Assembly (NCBI RefSeq): GCF_000346465.2
Contig: NC_034009.1
Coordinates: forward strand, 46,679,657 to 46,743,656
Length of the DNA: 64,000 nucleotides
Direction: 5' to 3'
Source: Prunus persica
Lineage: Eukaryota > Streptophyta > Magnoliopsida > Rosales > Rosaceae
Shown here: positions 46,001-57,105 of the stretch, in pieces
Position numbering within the stretch: the stretch's first letter is position 1
Layout of the letters: each line of letters opens with the position of its first letter
Notes under the pieces: generated by a model
Seen by the model: only the letters and a program-made list of their open reading frames with translations
What the model was told of the DNA's origin: nothing
The model's database searches: none
Translations under genes and position numbers: made by a program

Positions 46001-46983
46001 TCCCAGGGCCCTCTATATTTCTGGAAGCTGATAAACATATTACTACCCTTGTAGTTCTTTTGTAGAGTCAGACGCTGGTTCAGCTTTTATCAAGAAATGT
46101 CTAATTAAAAAACTTGACAACTTAATTACTTTGTATGTATTTTTTATAAAGATATAATCTATATGCATCATATGTTTATTGTTTCACATTGGGATTGCCT
46201 ACTTGGAACTGTGATCAACTGTTATCCAGTTCCTCTCATGCCTGTTATTTTTGTATATTCTTTTCAAAATATTTTTTTCGGATTCATTCTAACTCAATTA
46301 GGTCACCTACTCTTCAAGTTTCATGGCCTAAATTGAAATGTACCCTTCTCAATGAGTCTTTGTTTGGGTTCATTTCCAAAACTATGATTATGAGACATAA
46401 AAATTTTGTGGCTTTTAGTTTTGCATTTGGTGATTTTGACTTGCTTTGCAGAGAAAAGGATATTGAAACACGGGATTTTGTAGAAGCAGCCAAGTCATGT
46501 CTCCAAATTTGCCGTGCCCATGGAGTTCCATTACTAATAAATGATCGTATTGATGTTGCACTTGCTTGTGATGCTGACGGTGTGCATATTGGCCAGTCTG
46601 ACATGCCAGCACATACTGCACGTGCTCTCCTTGGACCTGAAAAGATAATTGGTGTCTCTTGCAAGACACCAGAGCAAGCAGAGCAAGCATGGATTGCTGG
46701 CGCTGATTACATTGGTTGTGGCGGTGTATATCCAACTAATACAAAGGCAAACAATCTCACTGTTGGCTTGGACGGTCTGAAAACTGTTTGTTTGGCTTCT
46801 AAGTTACCTGTGGTTGCAATTGGCGGGATCAAAGTTTCAAATGCACGTCCGGTGATGGAAATTGGTGTACCGAATCTGAAAGGTGTTGCAGTTGTATCTG
46901 CTATATTTGATAGCGAATGTGTGTTGACAGAAACTAGGAAGTTGCATGCAGTGCTAACAGAGGCGACAGCAGCAGTGAAGTGA
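40026..46983 (+). CDS. TH1: Thiamine biosynthesis bifunctional enzyme TH1 (HMP-P kinase / TMP synthase)
   Basis: Nine exons: 40026-40379, 40508-40582, 41448-41523, 41613-41688, 42930-43064, 44440-44504, 44603-44730, 45513-45769 and 46452-46983; phases agree, 565 residues. The N-terminal ThiD-like half phosphorylates HMP-P to [23 protein letters not shown] starts at about 77, VKTGMLPS and [12 protein letters not shown] follow, and [12 protein letters not shown] closes the ATP/anion-hole site. The C-terminal ThiE-like half condenses HMP-PP with thiazole phosphate to thiamine phosphate: [45 protein letters not shown] and VVAIGGI. The first ~70 residues are Ser/basic-rich, as for a plastid transit peptide; the start at 40026 is preferred, but an internal Met at 40182 (MEMQGNGSP) is possible. 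Exon 5-6 intron holds a SINE. No TPP riboswitch was recognised; in plants that element belongs to THIC. Confidence 0.94.
43921..44042 (-). mobile_element. tRNA-derived SINE in a TH1 intron
   Basis: Read on the minus strand it starts GGTGACCAATGGGTTTACCT, includes a box-A-like ACCTCAGTGGTGAGG and a box-B-like GGTCACCCGTTCAAATCCC, and ends in an A-rich tail. It is flanked by 19-bp direct repeats with one mismatch (43902-43920 CCTTATTATAAAATCTTTT; 44043-44061 CCTTATTCTAAAATCTTTT). The clear target duplication marks a fairly recent retroposition into the exon 5-6 intron. Confidence 0.9.
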
Positions 46984-47677
46984 AACATACCCGGATAAGG
47001 CTTTGTCGCAAATTTCTCTGAAGTTTGAGTATCATAATGGCTTTAGAGATTGCGGCACTTTTCTTGTCAGTGGTTACAGAAGGCAACCCATGCTCACTAT
47101 TTTTTGAGTTCTCTGCACCTAAATTTTATATATTTTGCTTACTCAGCATGGGCGTTTGCTTGCTCAGTATGGACGTTTGCCTTTTGTAATATTTACACAA
47201 GGTCGTTCTGTAATGATGCAATGTGATATACTGCTCTTAATTAATTGATGACAGCTCGCCATGTGCTTCGCTTCTGACTTGAGTTGGTTGACAACAATTA
47301 TTGTATTTTTCTTGGGTGCAGATTTGAGTAGATTTGAAGAATATAAAAAGTTCCCTTTCTTTCTTGAGCCCTCAACTTAACTGTATTTTTAAATTTAGAT
47401 TAGATCTACCATAATTTCATCTTTGTTTTTACTCCATAAGTCAAACTTTATCCTGACGTGGACTCCTTTTAAGGAGGAAGAGAGCACTCAACTTCAAAAC
47501 AGCTTCAGCCAAGAAATCATATGGATACTGTGGAAGTTTAGAACAAGTTTAGTGCTAAAAATATTGCAGGAGAAATTCAAATCTCATTTGGGAGGAAGAA
47601 ATTATATGTATACTGGAAGTTTGGAAACCTCGAATTGTTAAATTTGTTCATTTTTATGGTTAAAATGTATATAACTA
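46984..47677 (+). other. TH1 3' UTR and downstream flank
   Basis: Downstream of the TGA. A short direct repeat (TTGCTTACTCAGCATGGGCG / TTGCTTGCTCAGTATGGACG, about 47135-47175) is visible. Nothing else is recognised. Confidence 0.5.
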
Positions 47678-47774
47678 GGAGGCGGCTTATAACTCAAGTG
47701 GTTAAGAGCAATTATTGTACATCCGAGGTCTTAAGTTTGATTCTCCCATTTCTCAATATTGCTCGCATAAAAAC
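47678..47774 (+). mobile_element. tRNA-derived SINE
   Basis: GGAGGCGGCTTATAACTCAAG begins the element. Box A is TAACTCAAGTGGTTAAGAGC and box B is AGGTCTTAAGTTTGATTCTC. It is flanked by 15-bp direct repeats with one mismatch (47663-47677 AAATGTATATAACTA; 47775-47789 AAATGTATAGAACTA). Confidence 0.85.
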
Positions 47775-47789
47775 AAATGTATAGAACTA

Positions 47790-49019
47790 TGTTCTCAAGG
47801 ATAAAGATGGCCACAATCAGCCAAGAGAATAATGTCCACTCTCAGTTGATTCCTGGGAAGCAATGGTGCAGACAACATGACACGTGAGGGCCATGAAAAG
47901 TTATGACAAAGACAGGTTAAGGATGTCGGTGTCCTGTTTTTCACCTTTGAGCATTATGATTTAGATTTACACCATATTTTTCGAGAAGCTAACATAGTTG
48001 CAGATTTCTTAGCAAATAATTTTTTTTTTGGGTCGAATTTCTTAGCAAATATAGAACATAATTTTTCACATCCTTGGTTATGTTAGCGTGGCAGTAATGA
48101 AATCTCTAGGGCATCCTCTTTGCAAGTTTTCTTTGATCCATTAAAACAAAAAAAGCTTATGGCAAAGACAACAAAAATGTCAGCTGTTCAATTTCTCTCT
48201 GTGATTTGTAACATCACTGGAAAGAAAGGAACAATGAAATTACAAGTTTCTCAGTCAAATATTAATAGTAGATGCCATTGACTCATCCCAAGCAAAATTA
48301 TGCCAGATATTAGATCAACCCAATAAATAATAAATCAGAGTAAGAGACTTGTAACTCAAGTGGTTAAGAACATTTACTTCCCGAGTTCCTATGTCTCATT
48401 CCCCTGCTTGTGAAAAAAAAAATATCAATAGACTTCTCCACAGAACAGAAGCATCTACTAAATGAAATTAAATTGGAATTGCTTATTCCATCAAGAATTA
48501 AACCTGCAGAAGGAAGAAAAATAAAAGCATTGCACTACCAGACAGACCATAAAAAGTGAAGAAGCAAAGTAGTAATTAAGATATAGGGTAAACCAAAATA
48601 TATAACAAAATGTTATTATGTTCTAACTGAACAAACCTCCATACATACCATACCCCATTAGGGGGTAAAGTCTCCTTAAAGAGAATCTCTTGTTCTCTGA
48701 TGAAACAATAAAAACAAACCTTTTACACCTTTTCCCCTCCAAACCTCCCGCCCTCCCCTAAACTGGAAAACAAAGACAAACAACTCAATTCCACAACCTT
48801 TAACTACAAATTCTAGTAGTGATACATCCAAGGTCACAGTCTCAGGACAAACTAATGCTCCTCAGCGCCACACTATAATTTACAAAAGTTTGTTTATTGA
48901 AACACCATCGCCTACGAAAAGAACTGACTGTTTATACAAGCACGACAACATTCTCAACTACGCAGATACTGAGAAACCAAACTTCTTCGGTTCTCTGATT
49001 TTGAGGAAGAAATCGGTCC
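47790..49019. other. Intergenic DNA and SnRK2 3' flank
   Basis: Contains a second SINE-like copy (next entry) and, toward 49019, the probable 3' UTR of the minus-strand SnRK2 gene. No other gene is recognised. Confidence 0.5.
48343..48422 (+). mobile_element. Second SINE-like copy of the 47678 family, diverged
   Basis: ACTTGTAACTCAAGTGGTTA followed by AGAACA matches box A of the copy at 47678; a weak box B (GAGTTCCTATGTCTCATTCC) and an A-run follow. Ends and target duplication are not resolved. Confidence 0.55.
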
Positions 49020-52000
49020 TCAGCTAACACGTACTTCACCACTTGCATGTATTTCTTTGACTGTCTTTTCATACTCGTCTTCCTCCTCCTCGCCTTCTAC
49101 CTCTTCCTTTGTATCACCATCTTCTTCTCCCCACCCAAAGCTTCCAATCGATCGGGAAACTGGAGGAGGAATTTTGGCTTCTTCCACTATCTTCATGATG
49201 TCTTCGATACTTTGGAGGGAAAAGGTTGGGTTTTCTTTTCTGTAGTAGATGGTTTGAGCTGCTTCCGTAAGCTCTCTAGGCAAGTTCTTCAAAAACCATG
49301 GATGGTTCTTGATTTCTTTAATGGTGATCCTCTGAAACAAGAATTGAAGCCAGTTTAGGACACGATGAAAGAGCATTAAACAGAAAAAATAAATAAACAA
49401 ATGTTAACTGATAAGAACAAACTTCAAACTCATAAGACTTGGGCTAAATAACGCCCAACACTAGCATAAAATGAAGTCATGGCCTATTTAGGGTCTCTCC
49501 CGTTCCTCCATGGACTTTCATCTTACACAGAAGTGATATTTCCCTACTTTATATTCATTTCTCTTCATTTTAAGGGGACCTTCAGGAAAGCAAACCTAGA
49601 CAGGAGAGAAGTCCAGGATGAGCCTTTCTTGGCACATTATTCAATGCATTATATGCACACCCCAATCCTTCCAAAGATCAATTAACTGAGTTAACATTAT
49701 AGGCAAGTAATTATTCCAAAGCCTAGCAAGGCAAAGTTTGTAAGCGATATGTACATTTATGCCAAAGCAATCTAAGAAAATGGGACTTTAAACTTTTTCT
49801 TTGCGAAAGAATCTACTTAAAACCTCAAAGTTTCCATTATACACCCAGTCTAAGCACATAATCTGTTCTTCTACAAAGTTCAGAAGCCTAAAGTTTTTCT
49901 GTTTGTTTAAGTGATAAATTTATTGCGTAAGCAGAAACATAGTATAATACATACCCTTGCTGGATTTGCAACAAAGATGCGAGAGAGCAGATGCCTACAA
50001 TCTTGAGATATGTGAACATAGTCAGGAATCTTGTACTGAACGGCCATTATTCGCTGCATTATAAGAATGAAAAGGAAATACGGTTAAAAATAAGAAAAAG
50101 GTGAATTATTCAACTTTGAGAGAGGTTGAATACAAGGTAAAATTACATTAATGGTTTTCCTGAAATTCTTTGGATCTTCTTGGTCTTCAAAAGGATATGC
50201 TCCCACCAGCATAACATATAGGGTCACCCCACATGACCATACATCTGCCAGCTGGATAAACATAAACCTAAATCAGACGATAGAAGTAAATCCTGTATAA
50301 TTACTATTCGAATTCTGGGCACAAAAAACTTAATTAACAAGAGTCTAAAACATCATTTCATTTCCTGCTCTTCCCAGGCAGGAGAACGGTTTAACTGCCT
50401 AAATTCCTGTCATGTAAGTGAGCATTACTATCATGGAAGTAAATAATTGAGCACAATAAATGATCGTATGAGATATAGAATGGTCATAGAAAGAAAAAAT
50501 AAACTAATACTATTTTTAAGATAAAAAGAAGGGAGTACAAAATGAAGAACTCACATTTAAGAATATCAGAAGAATGATTTCATACGGGTAGGTTACATTG
50601 TTGCAAATTGTAAATTAAATTTCTAATGGCAGCGTCAATATTGCACATCATAGATTCTTTCTACCAACCTAGTAATTAATGTGGTTCACGGATAAAATTA
50701 GACCACAAACAAAAATATGACTTGCAGAAGAGAAAAAGGGAAGATGAATAAGCACAAAGGGGCATCCTAAGTATTCACAGTGGAGATCATAGGCCAACAA
50801 GAATAAAGTCTTGAAGAGGTATGATTCAAATTGAGAAATTGATGGTGTGACAATGGTTGTAAAACAGATGAGTGTACGTACACGAGAGACTTAGAATAAG
50901 AGGATTAATATGGTACAGACATGAAAAAAGTGCATCAATATTAACTGCTTTGCTTATATAAATCCTTGAACAAGTTTGAAGGTGATATATTGGATATCTC
51001 TTAAACTGAAGACTGGTAAATGCAAATACCTGATGACTTCTAATTTACTCTTCCAAGTTTCAACTTATCTAAACCATCATCTTAAACCACCTCCTTGGCA
51101 CAGCAAGAAATAACATAAAGAAAGATTAAGATGCAATTGGAAATTTCCACTTACTGCAATAAACTCTAATCAACTGGCCCTTAACAAAATCGTTAAAACT
51201 GTAGTACATCAATTATCACAGAAGAAGTGAAAATGACGACAGTGCAAAAATTACTTAAGCTACCTTGCCATCATACTCTCTTCGAGAAAGAACCTCAGGA
51301 GCAATATATGCTGGAGTACCCACAGTCGATTTAGGCCTTGAATGCAGCAATGATGACTACACAAATAAAGCTCATCAGAGTATAGAACTTTTACATCTAC
51401 CTTGAAACATCCGACAGTATGTTCATTGTAGAATTAAACCTTAGAATAACCGAAATCACAAATTTTCAGGCGTGGAGCCGGGCTGCCATCCAGCAAGGTA
51501 TTCTCCAGCTTCAAATCTCGGTGGCATATTTGCTGCAGGACCAGACAAGGGACAAATAAGAATAACAGGTAAAGGAAACAATCAACTGGAGATCAGGAAC
51601 ACTCACAACTCATTTTATTTACCAGAGAATGACAGTAGCTAACTCCCGAGATAAGCTGCTGGAAAAAATATCTAGCCTGCAAAATCAACAACAACATAAG
51701 CTGACTTTGTTACTTAGAAACTTAACCAATTAGCCAAATCGGAATTCACTCAGAGTGGAGGACTTTGAAATCATAAAGATTGGTATACTGAAAGTATAAG
51801 CTATTATTGTCTTCATAATTTCCAACATCTTATCAGTACACAATCATCGCAAGAACGGTGATCAAACCTCATCCTCACTGAACCGTCCTGCATTGCAAAT
51901 TCGCTCAAAAAGTTCTCCACCTGCAGCGTACTCCATCACAATAGCGAGATGTGTAGGAGTCAAAACTACCTGAAATTCCAAAACATCATATCAGGCCACT

Positions 52001-52445
52001 GAAACTGATTAAATTTTCTTTTCTCATCCTTCACAATGAAGCAGAACATAAAATTAAAAAAAACACACCTCCCTGAACCGAATGATGTTTGGATGGCGAA
52101 GCGACCTGTGGTTTATGATTTCTCTTGCCACATTCTCATCAATCTGCAAGCAAACAATAAAATATAAATTTAATCATAATATACACACATACACATACGT
52201 ACAACCCAGTGAGAACAATAAAAATATGGGTTCTTATGATTTCATACAATGAAATGGAAAGGTTCTAGCTTTCCCAAGTACCAACTCCAGAATTTAACTG
52301 GTGGGTCTTCCTATATAAGGTTTATTATTTAAAAAAATTCACCATCCATGCAAAAAATCCATAAATGAATGAAAAGATGAAAAAAGAAAAAGGATGTATG
52401 AATGAAAATAAAATGGAAGGAAAGGTAAGGACCTTGTGACCACGG

Positions 52446-52477
<32 letters not shown>

Positions 52478-52552
52478 TTCTTTGTTCCTCATCAGCCTCG
52501 CCACCCCAAAATTCCCAGATCCAATATCCTTCACAAGCTCGTACTTTTCCAT
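49020..52552 (-). CDS. SnRK2 serine/threonine kinase, subclass I (SnRK2.4/2.10-like)
   Basis: Nine exons (transcription order): 52552-52433, 52143-52069, 51969-51868, 51676-51623, 51532-51440, 51356-51264, 50251-50147, 50053-49955 and 49331-49020; all GT-AG and in phase, 350 residues. Features are the Gly-rich loop GSGNFG (11-16), AMK lysine K33, catalytic HRDLKLEN (D123), DFG (D143), activation loop [16 protein letters not shown] whose S158 corresponds to the activating serine of SnRK2.6, and the SnRK2-box [17 protein letters not shown]. The tail is Glu-rich ([14 protein letters not shown]) rather than Asp-rich, which marks subclass I, activated by osmotic and salt stress but not (or little) by ABA. 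In Arabidopsis these kinases bind phosphatidic acid and act on root growth and mRNA decay factors under salt. It is divergently placed from the TMN1 gene. Confidence 0.96.
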
Positions 52553-55500
52553 TTTCTACGTTTTATTATTATTTTTTTTCTAATTTTGCTCTTGAGGTCC
52601 TGTATAGAAACTCCGATTGAGCTACACCCCTCGGAAGCTTGAAAGATTTGAGCTTTCAATACATGGATCTCCAAGCTCAGAGAACACACAAACAGAGCAA
52701 TTAAATCGAATTGGAAAAACCCAAAAGCCTAAAATCAAGATCAGAGTTCTAAAGAGGGAGGGAGGGAGGAAGGGAGAGGGAGAGAGAGAAGGATTGTAAA
52801 GGAAGGGGATTATGGGATCCCTTGCTGGATTTGATTTGAGAATTAATTAGGAGTTGGGCTGCATGTGGTGAAGATTGAAAGAAATATTTTTCTATTTGTA
52901 GAGAGAGATTTGATTTGGGGCTTGAGCTCAGCTAAGTGAGGGATCCAAGATGAAGAGTTTTCAAGGGAAAGCAAAGAATCAGAAAGCTCTTAAAACAAAA
53001 CACTGGTGGTGCTTTCTTTTTTCTTTTCTGTTTTTCTTAATTTATAAGAGGACAGAGAATCTTCTTAATTGTAGCTATTTTTCTTTCCTTTTTTTCTCCT
53101 TTTTTGTTTTCCCTTAGAAAGGGAAGTTTATGCATGTCTAAGACCCCCCAAAAAAGACCCCCAAAAAAAAAAAATTATGCATGCCTCAGATCCAAAAACA
53201 ACAAATATGGTATGTAACTATGTATGCCTACATGGTACATGAGTGTTGTGGGGACATTAGTGCCTCTTTCAAAATACGGGGAATAGTAGATGAGGACTTC
53301 TTGTCACCTCATCTCTCTATTGGATTTGGAGGCTTGTTCACATCCAAACAAAACCATTAGAACGAAAACAAAAAAATTCTGTTTTTTTTTTTCTTATTAT
53401 ATACGAGTTATCTGAGTACCTATACAGTGATCCTCTTTCACCTTATTAATTTATTTTATTCTCTCTACAGAGCCTCTTATTCGCCACATTAGTTATTTAA
53501 AGATGCATTCTTATTTAAACCTTGGATTATTATCTTCCCCACATGGTCTAAGAATTTCTAACCTTATGTTTGCTGTTTAGTAAAGTTACGGCAATTGCTG
53601 GCCAAACAATTCGGAGGGTAAATTTTCAACTACTCTTTTTCTGATATTTTAGATATTCCACATAAATATATATATTATTAAGAGATATGTTGATATTCAA
53701 AATATAATTAAATGGTCTTATCCGTCTAATGCTAAATATCTCCTTACTAAAGTTCATACAAAAATAAAATAATTTTGTTTGGGTGGAAATATAATATGCA
53801 TTGATAAGAATCTTCAATTTCCCATCTTTTGGGTGGGAAATACAATCTTATCCGCGAATCAAACGGAGCCTTAAAGCCCGTCCAATTTTACTTTAGAGTA
53901 TTTGTTGGATTATTAGGAATGACATGAACATTAAATTTTAAACCTTCAATTTGGTTTATCAATTTCCTCTTACTCAATTGGTACCACCCTTTCCGGATCA
54001 AGATTTGGATGAAACTGTAATCAACATTTGCAATGGTGTTTTGGAATTTTGATAAATAGTAAGAGTAGTATCCTTTGATGTAGCCCAAACAATTCGAAGT
54101 ATCAATCTCCCCTTGCAACCTTCTAATGATCATTTTGTTTGGGCGTCTAATCCTTATTACCAATTTCTTTATGCCAAGATCAATTCAAGTTGTGATTTTT
54201 CGGTCTAGACAGAATGAAATTGGTGATATTCTGATCCACATTTTAAATATTAATAACATAATTGCCACTTATGCCCTTCTAAGCCCTAAACTCTTGGTAA
54301 TAATAGCTTCTAATGAAGTTATTACTTGGCTTTCCTGTACTTTTTTCTTCCATACGCAATGACAGTTTTTCAACATAAATTACATGGAAGAATTGTTTTG
54401 TACTTACTATATAAATAAATTAAAGTGTATTTTTTACTTCTGAACCTTAGTTTGGGATATGAAAGCCATACACATCGTTGCAATGCACTTCCTTTCCCTA
54501 AGGGATGGGGTAAATGGTTCTCCCCAAGAGCATCTGACTCACTTTTACTCAGCTTATGGAGAAACCTCTCAATCTGATGCCTTTCTAGTTCGCCAATTCG
54601 TTTTGTGTCTCACTAATATGAAGAATTAAATGGTGAGATTTAATTCATAATCAATTGAGAGTAATTGAGACAATCCACCGCTTTACTAAAAGAAACCTAC
54701 GGATTGCGCAACGATAAATGTAATTATAGAAACAAATGAAGAAGATAAGACATTGAAAGTCAACGATAACAATCAATGGTCAAAAATCAAAGTACGGTTT
54801 ACCAACTCAAATTATTCAGACCATGTTTAGGACTTAATAGTTAAGTAACAAATCATAATTAAATTGTCAATTATGAATTTAGTTTGACAATTGGAAACAG
54901 TTGGGTTTTAAAGTCAATTTGGACTTTAAAAGCATTTTGAGCCAAAAGGCAAAATAGGTCAAGGAGACACTGGGTCTAGGAACAAGTGTTGTATGACAAC
55001 ACATGTTAAATGAGCCTATGAAACCCCTTGGACGACCATATTGTTGGGGAGATTTCCTCACCCATGTGTTTGCTACATAAGCCACACTTTAAAATCGGTC
55101 CTAAGAGGAGAGGTCTAGCACCTGAACTCATCTTAGTCATTTGCTTCACCTACACTACATTTGGTGTGTATGAACTAGAGGGTACCTATTTTGGTATCTT
55201 TGTGAAGAATCTATGAAGCAAGCAATAAGGAACAAGCAACAAGGAAAAAGACCTTTATAAAGGTGAAAACTTGGAGACCATTCAAGAGAGCTTTAAGGGT
55301 AAGAAAGTCTCATAATTTCCTCCCTTTTACTTTAGTGTATAAATGAGATTAGAGCTACAAAGATACTTGGGAAAATGAATAGTACTAGGCTCAAGATGAT
55401 TTAAACTTGGAGACCATCCTAGAGGCAAATTGTTTCTCGTAAATATCAAGGACTCGCTCTACACCAAGTTGACCTCGTGCATCCATTTCTTGAAATTAAA

Positions 55501-55671
55501 GATCCAAGATAAATCAGATGTACTATAGTCCAGAGAAGGAAAAAAAAAAGGTCATGCTTCAGACATAAAAGTTATTATATGCATCACGCTTGAGAGGGCA
55601 ACAATTGAGATAATATTTTTTTACATCACTAAAGATAAATAGCAAAAACTATATGCATTTGTGATAGGTAA
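52553..55671. other. Intergenic DNA upstream of the SnRK2 gene
   Basis: The first 500 bp hold the SnRK2 5' UTR and promoter (purine-rich GAGGGAGGGAGG run at about 52755-52795). The rest is AT-rich. Open frames on both strands at 53888-54362 encode nothing recognised. Confidence 0.5.
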
Positions 55672-56106
55672 AGGTGTACGTTGGTTTGAAACTAATACAA
55701 TTTAGTCAATTCGCATCCGATCCAATCATGTTAGATGTTTAAATTCAATCCAATCTAATCCGATCATATTGGATTGGATGATCGGTTTTGATCATGGTAT
55801 TGAAATATTAAACATTTATTCTTAGGTTTAATATAAGCAAACATAGTAATAGACGTAAATGGAAAATATAAATGAAATACTAGAGAAAATTGTTTTGCTT
55901 ATATAATAGATTAAACAAAACTCCATTAAATGTCTTAAAATATTCATAATATTTTCAAATACAAATACTTATTAGAGCAAAATAAGCATCAAACTAACTG
56001 GATTGGATTGGATTGGATTTGATCGGATTCTCAAGAGCAAATCCATCATCGGATCCAATCATGTTAGTTTTGAAAATTATGGATCCATGCACTGTGTGTA
56101 GCCCCA
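55672..56106. repeat. Probable MITE remnant with GGATT runs
   Basis: Starts GTAAAGGTGTACGTTGGTTT and ends CATGCACTGTGTGTAGCCCC, which are roughly complementary ends. Inside, CGCATCCGATCCAATCATGTT (left) recurs as CATCGGATCCAATCATGTT (right), and (GGATT)n lies at about 56000-56025. The layout resembles plant TIR elements of the type beginning GGTGTGCATTGGT, but the duplication is not resolved. Confidence 0.4.
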
Positions 56107-57105
56107 CTAGTGTTCGAGTTTTGTTGCAAGCAGTCATCGTTAGTGTGCGGTATGTAATTACCTACATAAATCTATAGTGCTGACATCTGGTAATTGGCAG
56201 TTGGGTACCAAGCGTAAGTCATTCCAGCTCGAGGTTGTGGGTCTGCCCTAACCTTGATGGTGAGAGTAATCAATCTTCCTCTAAATATAATGATTTCGTA
56301 CAATATTTTACACTTTATATATTGCATTGTAAATTACATAAGTTAATAGATATTAAGTAGTTAGTCCATAAAAATAAATAAAAGATTAAGGATGTTAAAT
56401 TGAGTGTCGTATATGAGATCACATGTTTTTAACTTAAGTACTTGAAAATATTTTAAAGATAAATAACATTAGATAATTTTTGCATCGCGATATATTGACT
56501 AAATAAAGCTTCAGATTAAATGATAAAACATAGATCGCGAAAAATTCGAAAACATATTTATCGTGATTATGGTTTTTAGCTCTCAGACACCAACACAAGC
56601 TTTCTTGCTAAGCTTCATTGTCATACTCTCTTGTTGCCATCCACGACTCATCGTGTTCACGATTTAAGGAGTAGTTAGATCATCTTCATCACTCTGTAGT
56701 TAGTTCTGTGATTTGGTTTGATTTAGTGTAAAAACTGAACCAAAGCATTAGAATTGGTTTGATTTGCCCCTTTTGTCTTCTCAATGATTCATAACATAAG
56801 CCCAAAATGTCCACAGTCCCCAAAGAAAAAAGAAAGAAACAATAAGCCCAACGATAAAACCCAACCCAAAAGCTAAAATGAATTAAATCATTAAAAGAAA
56901 AGCAGCAATCTGCCATTCGCCCCATTTGGTGAGAGAACAAAATTAGAAAAAATGGAGATGCGTTCCGAAGTCGCAACTCTCTCTTTCTGAAGACTTTGAG
57001 TAATTGAGTGGCCTCAGCCTCAGCCTCCGAGAGAGAGATCAGCACAGAACAGAACATCACGTCTTCTCACTGACCTTCCAGATCCCACCCTCGCCGGCGA
57101 TCGCC
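56107..57105. other. Intergenic DNA and TMN1 5' region
   Basis: No gene recognised. The last ~150 bp are likely TMN1 promoter and 5' UTR, with a CCTCAGCCTCAGCCTCCGAG block and a GAGAGA run at 57012-57036. Confidence 0.5.

Noticed and set aside
46984..47300. Possible TPP riboswitch in the TH1 3' region
   Set aside because: No TPP-aptamer-like conserved words were seen; in plants the element is known in THIC, not TH1.
53888..54362. Two opposed open frames (91 and 78 codons)
   Set aside because: AT-rich sequence with no recognisable protein family, splice context or repeat structure.
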